Positions 53,777 to 64,000 of a stretch of DNA of 64,000 nt are shown here, one piece after another (position 1 is the stretch's first letter; each line of letters begins with the position of its first letter). The translations under genes and the position numbers were made by a program. The stretch is from positions 33,776 to 97,775 of the forward strand of contig NZ_JABBFO010000011.1 of the NCBI RefSeq assembly GCF_018494035.1. The letters are read 5' to 3'. The stretch is from Rosenbergiella australiborealis. Lineage in GTDB: Bacteria; Pseudomonadota; Gammaproteobacteria; Enterobacterales; Enterobacteriaceae. The notes beneath the pieces are model-generated. The model was not told the origin of the DNA and ran no database searches. It worked only from the letters and a program-made list of their open reading frames with translations.

Positions 53777-56700
53777 ATGATGAATAAAGGATTTTCATCA
53801 AAAGAGAAGGATATCGGTTTCTCAAGAAAACACCTTCTTTGTTTAGCTCTCTGTCTCTCACCGAGTGCTGCTTATGCGCAAGAGCACGAAACGCTGACCT
53901 TAGAATCATCGGGATTATGGGAAAATATTGTTATTGTGAATAACAAAACACCCAATGGAGCTTTAGTCATTGATAATGGCGCCAATGTGACGTTAAGAAA
54001 CTCGATGATTAATGTGTCCCTATTTGGTGGGGTTGGCGTTAGAGTCTATAAATCGTCATTTACCGCCGATCAGTTAATCGTCAAAGTGGAAAATCCCAAT
54101 AATAAAGCCGTCGCTATTAATATCGGCCCCTCCAGTCAAGTCGATCTCACTAACTCGACCATCACGAATGAAGCCATTGGCGATGGCATTGCGTTTAACA
54201 GCCATGATAATGCACCCTCTATTTTGAAGGTCTCGGATAGCGAGATATCGACACATAATGGCTCGGGAATTAGGGCGATGGCGGGAGAAGTCACCTTAAA
54301 TAGGGTGAATATCACCGCTCGCGGTAACTACTCCCATGCCGTTAATATGAATACGGGGACTAAATTCCTCTCCATATTCGGTGGCCAGTATAATACCGAA
54401 GGTGATGGAAGCTACGGTGTCTGGATGATCCACGATGGCGGTAAAATGGTCGCGCAGAATGCGAATTTTTATACATCGGGTAAAAAATCTCATGGCTTAG
54501 TGCTGCAACAGTCCACGGCTAACGTACCGATGAGCGACGCGGTATTAAGCGATCTCAGTTTCATTGTCACCGGGGATAAGGCTTATGGCATTTATTCGGA
54601 AGGTAAGGTAAACGGCTATAGTGTTCAAGTGGATACGTCGGGCGAGAATGGCCATGGTATCGTCGCCTTGAAAGGTGGAACAATCTCTTTAAATAGTTCA
54701 CAGATTTATACTGGTAAGGCCTCGTCATTCGGCGTAGTGGCAGTCAGTGGGGCAGCTATTACTGCCCAAGATTTAGACATTACTACTGATGGGGAGCTTT
54801 CTCATGGCCTGTTTAGTAATCAAGGGACGTTAAACATCAAAGAGAGTCAAGTATCCACCTCAGGAATGGATGCCGCCGGACTCTATATTGCGGGTGATGG
54901 TAAAACGAATAGTTGGTCTTACGACCAAATACGTACGCTTACCCCCAATGCGGTGATTGCAGATAGCTTCCTAGAAAGTCAAGAAGGCATCGGCATCCTC
55001 GGTATCCAGGGGGCTAGCGCAGTACGGTTGACGAACAGTGTGGTGAGAAGTAATACGGACGTTGCGGTCGCTGCGTTGACAACCAAAAATAATGCTCAAG
55101 AAGATATTCCCGCCGCTTTATATATTGATGCTCAGGATAGCCTGCTGATTGGCAGTCTCTATGCCAAGAACGATGATAAGTTGTTTGTGGATCTAAAAGG
55201 CAAAAACAGTGTATTGACCGGCAAAGCGTATAATGTTGAGCGCCTCATGTTAGAGAACAGCCGCTGGAATATTACGGGGGATAGCCAGCTAAATAACTTA
55301 CATAATGACGGAGTCGTCGCCTTTAGCGATAACGATAGTACAAGTTTTTTGAAGATTGACGGTAACTATAGCGGTTCTGGTGAGTTATTCATGAACGCGG
55401 TCTTAGCGGGAGATAATTCGCAAAGAAATCGTCTGATTATCAAGGGCGATGTCTTAGACGGGAATACGCGGGTAAGCGTTACGAATCTTGGGGGGAGAGG
55501 AGCGGAAACCGTTCAGGGTATAGAGCTTATTTCGGTGGGGGGTACCTCATTCGGCCAGTTTACTCAGCAGGGCCGCATTGTCGCGGGGGCTTATGAGTAT
55601 AATCTGGTGAAAAAAGCGCAGAGTTGGTTTCTTAGTTCAGAGCAGCCGACGCCAGATCCCACACCAACACCGACTCCCGATCCTACACCGGACCCTACAC
55701 CAACACCGACTCCGGATCCTACACCGGACCCTACACCAACACCGACTCCGGATCCTACACCGATTCCTGATCCTACTCCGGACCCGATGCCAACACCAAC
55801 CCCAACACCTCGCCCAGAGCCTATCTATCGTGTTGAATCTGGCAGTTATTTGGCTAACTATGTCGCGGGGAATACGCTTTTCAATACTTCGCTCTTTGAA
55901 AGAGAGTCCGATCCGTTTGAACATGAAGCACCGTTACCGGGACAAAATACCTCGAACCTCTGGCTACGTCAGTCGGGAGGCCGTAGTGGCTGGTCCGACG
56001 GCAGTGGACAGCTGTCGACGAAAGCCAATCGTTATGTCGCACAGCTCGGTGGTGCCTTATTACATATTGAGACCCCAGCAGGCGGTCGTTGGAGCACTGG
56101 CGTGATGGCAGGTTATGGTCATCATAACAACACCACCTCTTCAAATCGGGTTGGTTACCGCGCGAAAGGATCGGTCAATGGCTACAGTACCGGTATCTAT
56201 TCGACCTGGATCAACGATAATTCAGGAAAAGGTGGCTATATCGATAGCTGGCTCCTCTATAACTGGTTTAATAACTCGGTTAAGGGCGATGAATTAACAC
56301 CAGAATATTATCGCTCAAAAGGCTTAACTGGCAGTATAGAAGCTGGCTATGTCTCCGAAGTCTTACGTTTTAATGGCAGTAAAGGATCTGAATACCGTTG
56401 GTATTTTATGCCTTCAGCTCAGCTGACTTATCAAGGTGTTAAACATCGCACACTGACGGAAGCCAACAACACCCGCATTAGTAATACGGGTAAGAATAAT
56501 CTTCAGAGTAAATTGGGGATTAGGAGCTGGATACATGGTCGTCATCAGATTGATCAAGCCACGGAACGCTATTTCCAGCCGTTCGCAGAAGTTAATTGGC
56601 TGCATAATCTCAAACGTCATGGCGTCAAAATGGATGATACTAAAGTGGAATTAGCCGGCGCTGAAAATGCTGTCGAAATGAAACTCGGTTTGGAAGCTAC

Positions 56701-56803
56701 GCTAAGTAAACAAAGCCGTGTTTGGGTAAATACTGGCGTACAGATTGGTAATCAAGGCTACAATGATAATCGTGTGACGTTAGGCGGAAAATGGTATTTC
56801 TAA
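53777..56803 (+). CDS. Classical (type Va) autotransporter adhesin-like protein
   Basis: The 1008-aa protein has a signal peptide ending near AAYAQ (residue 35). A passenger of beta-helix type runs from about 40 to 620, with repeated short N/S/T-G strands such as [16 protein letters not shown]-like units. A Pro-Thr-Asp linker (about 628-680) is encoded by 36-bp tandem repeats. The C-terminal autotransporter beta-barrel (about 735-1008) ends in [11 protein letters not shown] with the terminal Phe needed for BAM insertion. No serine-protease GDSGS motif was seen, so it is probably an adhesin or autoagglutinin. It is encoded 13 bp behind the LuxR-type gene. Confidence 0.9.
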   Translation: MMNKGFSSKEKDIGFSRKHLLCLALCLSPSAAYAQEHETLTLESSGLWENIVIVNNKTPNGALVIDNGANVTLRNSMINVSLFGGVGVRVYKSSFTADQLIVKVENPNNKAVAINIGPSSQVDLTNSTITNEAIGDGIAFNSHDNAPSILKVSDSEISTHNGSGIRAMAGEVTLNRVNITARGNYSHAVNMNTGTKFLSIFGGQYNTEGDGSYGVWMIHDGGKMVAQNANFYTSGKKSHGLVLQQSTANVPMSDAVLSDLSFIVTGDKAYGIYSEGKVNGYSVQVDTSGENGHGIVALKGGTISLNSSQIYTGKASSFGVVAVSGAAITAQDLDITTDGELSHGLFSNQGTLNIKESQVSTSGMDAAGLYIAGDGKTNSWSYDQIRTLTPNAVIADSFLESQEGIGILGIQGASAVRLTNSVVRSNTDVAVAALTTKNNAQEDIPAALYIDAQDSLLIGSLYAKNDDKLFVDLKGKNSVLTGKAYNVERLMLENSRWNITGDSQLNNLHNDGVVAFSDNDSTSFLKIDGNYSGSGELFMNAVLAGDNSQRNRLIIKGDVLDGNTRVSVTNLGGRGAETVQGIELISVGGTSFGQFTQQGRIVAGAYEYNLVKKAQSWFLSSEQPTPDPTPTPTPDPTPDPTPTPTPDPTPDPTPTPTPDPTPIPDPTPDPMPTPTPTPRPEPIYRVESGSYLANYVAGNTLFNTSLFERESDPFEHEAPLPGQNTSNLWLRQSGGRSGWSDGSGQLSTKANRYVAQLGGALLHIETPAGGRWSTGVMAGYGHHNNTTSSNRVGYRAKGSVNGYSTGIYSTWINDNSGKGGYIDSWLLYNWFNNSVKGDELTPEYYRSKGLTGSIEAGYVSEVLRFNGSKGSEYRWYFMPSAQLTYQGVKHRTLTEANNTRISNTGKNNLQSKLGIRSWIHGRHQIDQATERYFQPFAEVNWLHNLKRHGVKMDDTKVELAGAENAVEMKLGLEATLSKQSRVWVNTGVQIGNQGYNDNRVTLGGKWYF
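55661..55768 (+). repeat. Three 36-bp tandem repeats encoding a [12 protein letters not shown] linker
   Basis: Units at 55661-55696, 55697-55732 and 55733-55768 are nearly identical (1 to 4 differences) and each encodes 12 residues; a degenerate Pro-Thr tail continues to about 55810. They lie within the autotransporter gene between passenger and barrel. Because the unit is a multiple of three, copy-number change would alter linker length without frameshift. Confidence 0.9.
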
Positions 56804-56955
56804 GCTAGAAAACGTGCCCACTTTGAGGTGGAAATGGACTGCATGGGAATTAATCAGCTTGTGCAGAAAATTTCCGCCTTTTATATTATGCTATGGCGTC
56901 AATAATCCAGCTTTCTCATAGAATGAAAGCCGATGTACTAGCTAGTGGAGCTCGC

Positions 56956-58023
56956 ATGCGATTTAATTACCTTATCGTACCTATTATTACTCTCCTTTGT
57001 TCTTGTAGTAGCCACTCGCATCGTACTCCTAGCACCCCACAAGGCGGGTTCTTACTTGCCCCTACAGAACTGACGCAAACCGACCTGACCGGCGATTTTG
57101 CTGGTAATCCGCGGGCGGAACAATTTATCGATATGATGGTTAAAAAACACGATTTTAACCGTCAACAACTCGTAATGTGGCTGAGTCAAACTCGCCGGTT
57201 AGATTACGTATTGTCGCTTATGGAGCGCCAAGCCCCCAACTACACTCCTGCACCTAGGCCCAATGGGGCATGGTTACGCTACCGCAATAAATTTATTACC
57301 GATGCTAATGTACAAAATGGTGTCGCCTTCTGGAATCAGTATAGCGATGCACTGGCGCGCGCTGAAGCGCAGTATGGTGTTCCGGCAGAGATCATTGTTG
57401 GTATTATTGGGGTTGAAACACGCTGGGGCCGTGTTATGGGTAAAACACGTATCATTGATGGATTAGCCACTCTTGCCTTCGATTACCCACGAAGAGCAGA
57501 CTATTTTAGTAGTGAGCTTGAAACTTTCTTATTGATGTCACAGCACGAACAAGACAACCCGTTGACCTTACGCGGATCTTTTGCTGGTGCGATGGGGTAT
57601 GGACAATTTATGCCATCCGCTTATCAACAATTTGCAGTTGACTTCAATGGTGATGGGCATATAAATCTATGGGATCCTGTTGATGCGATCGGCAGTGTAG
57701 CTAACTATTTCCAAAAAAATGGTTGGAAAACGGGCCAACCTGTTGCGATTGTCGGTTCTGGTCAGGCACCACAACTGGATAATGGTTATTCAACACGTTA
57801 CTCAGTCAATCAATTGGCACAATATGGTTTGCGTCCTCTACAGCCGCTTTCCGGTTCACAACAAGTTAGTTTGCTTCGTCTTGATATGGGAAGTAGCTAT
57901 CAATATTGGTTTGGATTATCCAATTTCTACACGATCACACGTTACAATCACAGTACGCATTATGCGATGGCCGTATGGCAGCTTGGTGAGTCAGTTCGCA
58001 TCTCTAGGCAAAATAATTTATAA
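56956..58023 (+). CDS. mltB: Membrane-bound lytic murein transglycosylase B
   Basis: MltB cleaves peptidoglycan glycan strands, forming 1,6-anhydro ends, at the outer membrane. I chose ATG 56956 because it gives a lipoprotein signal (IVPIITLLCSC) in the right place, with GTGGAG upstream; an in-frame ATG at 56893 adds a non-signal leader. The length is 355 aa. The catalytic region GIIGVETRWGRVMGKTRIID contains the acid Glu. SFAGAMGYGQFMPS and FNGDGHINLWDPVDAIGS are intact. It starts the conserved mltB-pncC-recA block that bounds the T6SS region. Confidence 0.96.
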   Translation: MRFNYLIVPIITLLCSCSSHSHRTPSTPQGGFLLAPTELTQTDLTGDFAGNPRAEQFIDMMVKKHDFNRQQLVMWLSQTRRLDYVLSLMERQAPNYTPAPRPNGAWLRYRNKFITDANVQNGVAFWNQYSDALARAEAQYGVPAEIIVGIIGVETRWGRVMGKTRIIDGLATLAFDYPRRADYFSSELETFLLMSQHEQDNPLTLRGSFAGAMGYGQFMPSAYQQFAVDFNGDGHINLWDPVDAIGSVANYFQKNGWKTGQPVAIVGSGQAPQLDNGYSTRYSVNQLAQYGLRPLQPLSGSQQVSLLRLDMGSSYQYWFGLSNFYTITRYNHSTHYAMAVWQLGESVRISRQNNL

Positions 58024-58128
58024 GTCATATGAATAAAGTGAGTTTCGGGCTACAAATATGGAGTTCGGTAGCCCAACAGTCATTCAAAAAAGCTACAGTG
58101 TTGGCCTCGTTCGATTGATGGAGAAAGC

Positions 58129-58641
58129 ATGAATACACTAAACGATGTCAATGCACTGAGTCGAATGCTTGGTCAGCATCTTACAGAGTCTAAGACCACG
58201 ATTACGACCGCTGAATCTTGTACCGGCGGAGCAATTTCTAAGGCTATTACCGATATTAGTGGCTGTTCTGCTTATTTTGACGGTGGAGTGGTCACTTATA
58301 GTGAGCAGAGTAAACAACGCTTTTTATCCGTATCCGCAGATACGTTAATACAGTACGGCGTCGTCAGCGAAGCTGTTGCAAAAGAGATGGCTGAAGGGGC
58401 ATGTCTTGCCTTTTCTACAACCTATGCGATTTCGGTAACAGGGTTTGCGGGCCCCGGTGGTGGAACGACTGAGAAACCGGTAGGGACAGTATGCTTCGGC
58501 TTTGCTCATGCAGCGGGAGAGACATTGACCTATCAATGCCATTTTCATGGGTCACGAGACGCGATTCGCCAACAAGCGGTACATTTTGCTTTGCTAAAAG
58601 CCTTAGAGACATTTTTCAAAATTAAACTTGATACTGTATGA
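58129..58641 (+). CDS. pncC: Nicotinamide-nucleotide amidase PncC (CinA C-terminal family)
   Basis: PncC deamidates nicotinamide mononucleotide to nicotinate mononucleotide in NAD recycling. The 170-aa single-domain protein has TTAESCTGGAISKAI, the GGVVTYSEQSK motif with a conserved Tyr/Ser, SVTGFAGPGGGTTEKPVGTV and the C-terminal RQQAVHFAL. Its stop codon lies inside the recA promoter/LexA box. Confidence 0.96.
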   Translation: MNTLNDVNALSRMLGQHLTESKTTITTAESCTGGAISKAITDISGCSAYFDGGVVTYSEQSKQRFLSVSADTLIQYGVVSEAVAKEMAEGACLAFSTTYAISVTGFAGPGGGTTEKPVGTVCFGFAHAAGETLTYQCHFHGSRDAIRQQAVHFALLKALETFFKIKLDTV

Positions 58642-58655
58642 TTGTACAGTATAAT
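58628..58655 (+). promoter_or_regulatory. recA promoter with LexA (SOS) box
   Basis: -35 TTGATA (58628-58633) and -10 TATAAT (58650-58655) have a 16-bp spacer. The LexA box occupies 58632-58651, with CTG (58634-58636), 10 nt and CAG (58647-58649), a near-consensus palindrome between the hexamers. This is the same architecture as the E. coli recA promoter and predicts tight SOS repression. It overlaps the end of pncC. Confidence 0.95.
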
Positions 58656-58658
58656 TGA

Positions 58659-59786
<1,128 letters not shown>

Positions 59787-59806
59787 TTTATTGCTGTCAC
59801 GTTAAT

Positions 59807-59839
59807 AACGGGAGCCTGCTGATGCGGCTCCCGTTTTTT
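59807..59839 (+). terminator. rho-independent terminator between recA and recX
   Basis: AACGGGAGCC (59807-59816) pairs perfectly with GGCTCCCGTT (59826-59835) around a 9-nt loop, followed by a T run. It limits recX expression to read-through from recA, as in E. coli. Confidence 0.92.
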
Positions 59840-59871
59840 GTTTCAACGTACTCAACAAAAAAGGATAACCC

Positions 59872-60384
59872 GTGGAGAGTAAAGCGCCAAACAACGTTGT
59901 GACGCACTCACAGCTTCTACAACGTGCTGTGTGGATGTTGGGACAACGCGATCATGGCACGCAAGAACTACGCGAAAAATTACGTCAGTCGATTGCGCGT
60001 AAAGCGTTACGTGACAACACCCCAGAATTAGTCCTCTCTGAAGAGACGCTAGAAGGCGTTATTGAATGGTGTCGCGAGCATGGTTACATCGATGACCCAC
60101 GGTTTTGCCAACAGTTTATTGCCCAGCGAAGTCGAAGAGGGTATGGGCCACTGCGGATTAGTCAAGATCTGCAACGCAAAGGATTTGAGCAAGCAGCAAT
60201 TCAATATGGTTTATTGCACAGCGAAATAGATTGGCAGCAATGTGCACGTGAGGTTGCCGAAAAAAAAGCCGGCCGTCGTTGGCCGACGACATACCCAGAA
60301 AAAGTGAAGTTACAACGTTATCTTTACAGCCGAGGCTTTCAAAGCGAAGATATTCGTGCTGTTTTTGAAAATATTTCTCTATGA
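59872..60384 (+). CDS. recX: Regulatory protein RecX
   Basis: RecX binds RecA filaments and inhibits RecA. The 170-aa protein has three-helix repeats, with MLGQRDHGTQELREKLRQ, EWCREHGYIDDPRFCQQF and the RGYGPLRISQDLQRKG motif. The start is GTG 59872 behind AAGGAT, in the conserved position after the recA terminator. It is the usual length (E. coli 166). Confidence 0.95.
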   Translation: MESKAPNNVVTHSQLLQRAVWMLGQRDHGTQELREKLRQSIARKALRDNTPELVLSEETLEGVIEWCREHGYIDDPRFCQQFIAQRSRRGYGPLRISQDLQRKGFEQAAIQYGLLHSEIDWQQCAREVAEKKAGRRWPTTYPEKVKLQRYLYSRGFQSEDIRAVFENISL

Positions 60385-60522
60385 ATAAGATTGAGATTTT
60401 ACTTCCCTGTGAAGAAAACTTATCTTATTGAGACTTTGAGTTCCACTATCACAGATTAGCGGTGAGCACTCCCGTTATCTGGATGTAACGGAACGTCTGT
60501 TAAGCATGATACCAGGACATTT

Positions 60523-63153
60523 ATGAGCAAGAGTACTGCAGAGATTCGCCAGACGTTTCTCGATTTTTTCCAAAGCAAAGGCCACCAAATTGTCGCTAGC
60601 AGTTCGCTAGTTCCAAATAATGACCCAACGTTACTCTTTACTAACGCAGGGATGAATCAGTTCAAGGATGTATTCCTTGGCCAAGATAAACGTGATTATT
60701 CACGTGCTACCACCTCTCAACGTTGCGTTCGTGCCGGTGGTAAACATAATGACCTTGAAAACGTCGGCTATACCGCGCGCCACCATACTTTCTTTGAAAT
60801 GCTCGGTAACTTTAGTTTTGGCGATTACTTTAAACGCGAGGCTATTTCCTTCGCGTGGGAGCTCCTTACAGGCAGTCAATGGTTTAACTTACCCAAAGAG
60901 CGGTTATGGGTCACTGTTTACGAAACCGATGATGAAGCATGGAATATCTGGGAAAAAGAGATTGGGGTTCCTGCAGAACGTATTATTCGTATCGGTGACA
61001 ATAAAGGCAGTGCTTATGCGTCAGATAACTTCTGGCAAATGGGTGATACCGGACCTTGCGGCCCGTGCAGCGAAATTTTTTATGATCATGGTGATCATAT
61101 TTGGGGTGGACCTCCTGGATCGCCAGAAGAAGATGGCGATCGTTATATCGAAATCTGGAACATCGTCTTTATGCAGTTTAACCGTCAAGCTGACGGTACC
61201 ATGCAGCCTCTACCAAAACCTTCCGTTGATACCGGGATGGGATTAGAGCGTATTTCTGCGGTACTGCAACATGTTAACTCCAACTACGATATCGATTTAT
61301 TCCAAAAACTGATCGCGTCAGTTGCAAAAGTGACTGGAACCCAAGATCTTACGAATAAATCGCTGCGCGTGATTGCTGACCATATCCGTTCTTGTGCCTT
61401 CTTAATTGCCGACGGTGTTGTTCCCTCTAATGAAAACCGCGGCTATGTTTTACGTCGTATTATTCGTCGTGCTGTGCGTCATGGCAATATGCTCGGCGCG
61501 CAACAAAGCTTTTTCTACAAACTTGTTGCGCCACTCATTGCCGTGATGGGCAGTGCAGGGGAAGAACTACAAAAACAACAACAGCATGTTGAAAATATAC
61601 TCAAAGCGGAAGAAGAACAGTTTGCGAAAACCTTAGAGCGTGGTCTCGCGTTACTGGACGAAGAGTTAGCTAACTTGCAAGGCGATACATTAAAAGGCGA
61701 GATTGTTTTCCGCCTTTACGACACCTTTGGTTTCCCAGCAGATTTAACCGCCGACGTTTGTCGTGAGCGTAATTTGAAAATCGATGAAGCTGGTTTTGAA
61801 GCCGCAATGGACGCGCAGCGTCAACGAGCTCGTCAAGCAAGTGGTTTTAATGCCGATTACAACAGCCAAATCCGCGTAGAAAAAGACGCTGAGTTTGATG
61901 GCTATGATCATCTTGCATTGCCCGCGACAGTCAGCGAAATCTTCGTTGACGGGCAATCAGTCAATACCCTACACGCAGGGCAGCAGGCTGTCATCGTTCT
62001 CGACAAAACGCCTTTCTATGGCGAGTCCGGTGGGCAGGTGGGTGACACGGGGGTTATCACGACAGACCAGAGTGAATTTACCGTAGAAGATACCCAAAAA
62101 TACGGTAAGAGCCCAGGGCATATCGGGCGTCTACTCTCGGGTGAATTGCAGGTCGGACAACGCGTTAACACTCAAGTCGATGAAGCGCGCCGCGCTAAAA
62201 TTCGTCTCAACCACTCTGCAACACACTTATTGCACGCAGCATTACGCCAAGTGTTAGGGCCGCATGTGGCGCAGAAAGGTTCACTGGTTAACGATAAATA
62301 TCTGCGTTTCGATTTTTCTCATACTGAAGCCATGACCGATCGCCAGCTACGCGAAGTAACAGAAATTGTTAACCAGCAAATTCGACGTAACCTCCCGGTA
62401 GCGACCGATATCATGGATATTGATGATGCCAAGCAAAAAGGTGCGATGGCTCTGTTTGGTGAGAAGTATGATCAGCAAGTCCGTGTATTAACTATGGGGG
62501 ATTTCTCCGTAGAGCTGTGTGGTGGTACACATGCCCAACGTACCGGTGATATCGGCTTGTTTGTAGTAGACTCGGAGTCAGGGACTGCTGCGGGTGTACG
62601 CCGTATTGAAGCCTTCACTGGCGAACGTGCATTATCCACGGTCTTTGCAGCCCAAGATCAGTTAACGCAAATAGCACAACTGATCAAAGCAAATAGCACG
62701 AATCTTAATGACAAGATTAAAGCGCTGACCGAACATGCTCGTGTACTTGAAAAACAAGTTCAGCAACTTAACGATCAGCAGGCGGCACAAAAAAGTGCTT
62801 CGCTCGCTGACCAAGTTAGTGATATTCACGGTGTAAAAGTACTGATCAGTGAACTCCCTGCCGTTGATCCTAAGTTATTACGGACGATGGTCGATGACCT
62901 GAAAAATCAATTAGGTTCAGCAGTCATTGTTTTAGGTACTACGAGTGAAGATAAAGTTTCACTTATTGTTGGTGTCACTAAAGACCTGACAGATCGAATC
63001 AAAGCGGGTGAGCTCATTGGTCTAATTGCGCCGAAGGTGGGTGGCAAAGGGGGCGGTCGACCAGATATGGCGCAAGCGGGGGGGAACCTCCCTGAGGCGT
63101 TATCTGCAACATTAGCGGAAGTCCCTGATATAATTTCTGATAAATTACAATAG
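60523..63153 (+). CDS. alaS: Alanyl-tRNA synthetase
   Basis: AlaS charges tRNA-Ala. At 876 aa it has the E. coli length. Class II aminoacylation motifs are at the N-terminus ([35 protein letters not shown]). The editing domain has the zinc motif [11 protein letters not shown] with [13 protein letters not shown], and the C-terminal C-Ala domain ends [17 protein letters not shown]. It stands alone between recX and csrA with its own upstream gap of 138 bp. Confidence 0.99.
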   Translation: MSKSTAEIRQTFLDFFQSKGHQIVASSSLVPNNDPTLLFTNAGMNQFKDVFLGQDKRDYSRATTSQRCVRAGGKHNDLENVGYTARHHTFFEMLGNFSFGDYFKREAISFAWELLTGSQWFNLPKERLWVTVYETDDEAWNIWEKEIGVPAERIIRIGDNKGSAYASDNFWQMGDTGPCGPCSEIFYDHGDHIWGGPPGSPEEDGDRYIEIWNIVFMQFNRQADGTMQPLPKPSVDTGMGLERISAVLQHVNSNYDIDLFQKLIASVAKVTGTQDLTNKSLRVIADHIRSCAFLIADGVVPSNENRGYVLRRIIRRAVRHGNMLGAQQSFFYKLVAPLIAVMGSAGEELQKQQQHVENILKAEEEQFAKTLERGLALLDEELANLQGDTLKGEIVFRLYDTFGFPADLTADVCRERNLKIDEAGFEAAMDAQRQRARQASGFNADYNSQIRVEKDAEFDGYDHLALPATVSEIFVDGQSVNTLHAGQQAVIVLDKTPFYGESGGQVGDTGVITTDQSEFTVEDTQKYGKSPGHIGRLLSGELQVGQRVNTQVDEARRAKIRLNHSATHLLHAALRQVLGPHVAQKGSLVNDKYLRFDFSHTEAMTDRQLREVTEIVNQQIRRNLPVATDIMDIDDAKQKGAMALFGEKYDQQVRVLTMGDFSVELCGGTHAQRTGDIGLFVVDSESGTAAGVRRIEAFTGERALSTVFAAQDQLTQIAQLIKANSTNLNDKIKALTEHARVLEKQVQQLNDQQAAQKSASLADQVSDIHGVKVLISELPAVDPKLLRTMVDDLKNQLGSAVIVLGTTSEDKVSLIVGVTKDLTDRIKAGELIGLIAPKVGGKGGGRPDMAQAGGNLPEALSATLAEVPDIISDKLQ

Positions 63154-63171
63154 GTTAAACTGATTTTTATA

Positions 63172-63198
63172 GGTGTCTAATAATATTTATTAGACACC
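63172..63198. repeat. 12-bp perfect stem-loop behind alaS
   Basis: GGTGTCTAATAA (63172-63183) and TTATTAGACACC (63187-63198) form a hairpin with a 3-nt loop, 19 bp behind the alaS stop. It is not followed by a clear T run, so it may act as a transcript-end structure rather than a classical terminator. Confidence 0.7.
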
Positions 63199-63394
63199 AT
63201 CCAAAATCATTTAATGAATCTCTTGAGAAAGTCAGGTAAGAACTCTGTATTTCGGCTAAACTACTACTAGGCATAAGTAATTACGGATTGAGTGAATTTT
63301 ATTAATAAAATACTGTCCTAATTACTTAGTGTTAACGATGGATGTGCCGGGTTATGCAGAGACCCGACTCTTTTAATCTTTCAAGGAGCAAAGA

Positions 63395-63580
63395 ATGCTT
63401 ATTCTAACTCGTCGAGTTGGTGAAACCCTCATGATCGGTGATGAGGTAACAGTGACGGTACTCGGTGTCAAAGGGAACCAAGTAAGAATCGGTGTCAATG
63501 CACCTAAAGAGGTTTCGGTGCATCGTGAAGAGATTTACCAACGCATCCAAGCTGAAAAGACTCAGGATTCTGAGTATTAA
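63395..63580 (+). CDS. csrA: Carbon storage regulator CsrA
   Basis: CsrA is a small dimeric RNA-binding protein that controls translation of metabolic, motility, biofilm and often T6SS mRNAs. The 61-aa protein ([37 protein letters not shown]) has the family length, and Leu4 and Arg44 of the RNA-binding faces are present. An AAGGAGC ribosome site containing GGA, a core CsrA-binding motif, precedes the ATG, compatible with autoregulation. Confidence 0.99.
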   Translation: MLILTRRVGETLMIGDEVTVTVLGVKGNQVRIGVNAPKEVSVHREEIYQRIQAEKTQDSEY

Positions 63581-63610
63581 TCTATCTGCACTCACCAGGG
63601 GCAGGTTATC

Positions 63611-63652
63611 AAACGGCTGTGAAACATAATTATGTTCATGGCCGTTTTTTTA
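63611..63652 (+). terminator. rho-independent terminator of csrA
   Basis: AAACGGC (63611-63617) pairs with GCCGTTT (63641-63647), and the inner arms (GTGAAACATAA with TTATGTTCAT) extend the stem. A T run to 63651 follows. It lies 31 bp behind csrA. Confidence 0.9.
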
Positions 63653-63733
63653 TACACTCGTTAAGATATTCGTCGAGGATTTGCGCTAATTGATGCGGTT
63701 TTGTGCAAACAAACACTCTTCGCGAAAAATTGT

Positions 63734-63761
63734 TTGACTTATAAATCGTGGAAAGTAATAT
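63734..63761 (+). promoter_or_regulatory. Promoter of the tRNA-Ser/tRNA-Arg cluster
   Basis: -35 TTGACT (63734-63739) and -10 TAATAT (63756-63761) have a 16-bp spacer, followed by the GC-rich GTGCGCC, a discriminator typical of stringently controlled stable-RNA promoters. The first tRNA begins about 57 bp beyond the likely start site. Confidence 0.75.
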
Positions 63762-63825
63762 GTGCGCCAACGCAGCAACGAACGGTTTCGTAAGTTTCCT
63801 TAGTCGCTAAGTTAAGAAGTAAATT

Positions 63826-63918
63826 GGTGAGGTGGCCGAGAGGCTGAAGGCGCTCCCCTGCTAAGGGAGTATGCGGTCAAAAGCTGCATCGAGGGTTCGA
63901 ATCCCTCCCTCACCGCCA
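63826..63918 (+). tRNA. tRNA-Ser (anticodon GCT)
   Basis: A 93-nt class II tRNA with CCA encoded. The acceptor GGTGAGG pairs with CCTCACC. The anticodon stem CTCCC/GGGAG encloses the loop CTGCTAA with anticodon GCT at 63860-63862. A long variable arm (GTATGCGGTCAAAAGCTGCATC region) is present, and the T loop is TTCGAAT. It corresponds to serV of E. coli, in the same place behind csrA. Confidence 0.97.
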
Positions 63919-63923
63919 TTTAC

Positions 63924-64000
63924 GCATCCGTAGCTCAGCTGGATAGAGTACTCGGCTACGAACCGAGCGGTCGGAGGTTCGAATCCTCCCGGATGCACCA
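63924..64000 (+). tRNA. tRNA-Arg (anticodon ACG)
   Basis: A 77-nt tRNA whose acceptor GCATCCG pairs with CGGATGC and whose encoded CCA ends at the last base of the window. The anticodon loop has ACG at 63958-63960, and the T arm is GGAGGTTCGAATCCTCC. It corresponds to the argV-type genes that follow serV in E. coli; more copies probably follow outside the window. Confidence 0.97.

Noticed and set aside
55661-55768. Possible CRISPR array
   Set aside because: The repeats are contiguous without spacers and encode a protein linker in frame.
55637-55924. 95-aa minus-strand open frame rich in Arg/Cys/Trp
   Set aside because: It is the reverse of the autotransporter's 36-bp tandem repeats and has no ribosome site.
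56893-56955. N-terminal extension of MltB
   Set aside because: It would bury the lipoprotein signal 21 residues inside the protein.
60668-61246. 192-aa plus-strand open frame within alaS
   Set aside because: It is an alternative-frame shadow of the alaS aminoacylation domain.
63172-63198. Classical rho-independent terminator behind alaS
   Set aside because: The stem is perfect but there is no T run after it on the plus strand, so it was kept only as a stem-loop.

Overview
The window is chromosomal DNA of a gammaproteobacterium of the order Enterobacterales. The core gene order (queD / cysJIH, cysG-cysDNC, ygbE-ftsB-ispD-ispF-truD-surE-pcm-nlpD-rpoS / mutS, then mltB-pncC-recA-recX-alaS-csrA-tRNA-Ser-tRNA-Arg) and the protein sequences are those of enterobacteria. 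The moderate G+C content and the rpoS/mutS convergence fit Erwiniaceae-type genera (for example Rosenbergiella or Tatumella), but the genus is a guess made without a search.

Layout. 1-9703: assimilatory sulfate reduction in two same-strand operons (cysJIH, then cysG-cysDNC behind a 450-bp leader), with the end of queD divergent at the left edge. 9730-16443: housekeeping run from ygbE to rpoS, closed by a strong terminator, with mutS convergent (16500-19055, minus). 19011-24834: an accessory island in the rpoS-mutS hypervariable region. It begins and has an internal boundary at two imperfect copies of the mutS 5' end (19011-19110 and 22186-22281). Between them lie an STM2901-like/DUF1493 gene pair, a dead orphan hcp gene missed by ORF calling, and a Fic protein with a small tail-to-tail antitoxin candidate. 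Beyond the second copy come an AbiEi/AbiEii toxin-antitoxin operon and a small lipoprotein that may be an orphan T6SS immunity protein. 24953-28320: a yczE/yczR membrane-protein/MocR-regulator pair, a decayed membrane gene and a flavin reductase.

28391-56803: a composite surface and secretion locus of about 28 kb. A minus-strand operon holds tssF, tssG, tssA, a two-domain fimbrial tip adhesin, a GT60-type glycosyltransferase and a DUF1795 (DcrB/EagR-like) protein. Diverging from it across a 433-bp AT-rich region, a plus-strand run starts with a chaperone-usher fimbrial operon (pilin, chaperone, usher, minor pilin) and continues after 43 bp into tssB, tssC, hcp, tssJ, tssK, tssL (with an OmpA-like domain), tssM, vgrG, PAAR, an unrecognised gene and tssE. 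A LuxR-type regulator and a classical autotransporter follow. No clpV/tssH is present in the window. The fimbrial adhesin missing from the plus-strand pilus operon is found in the opposite tss operon, so the two machines appear genetically interlocked. This is the most unusual system in the window.

56956-64000: conserved block mltB, pncC, recA (LexA box inside its promoter), recX, alaS, csrA and the start of the serine/arginine tRNA cluster, with tRNA-Arg ending exactly at the window edge.
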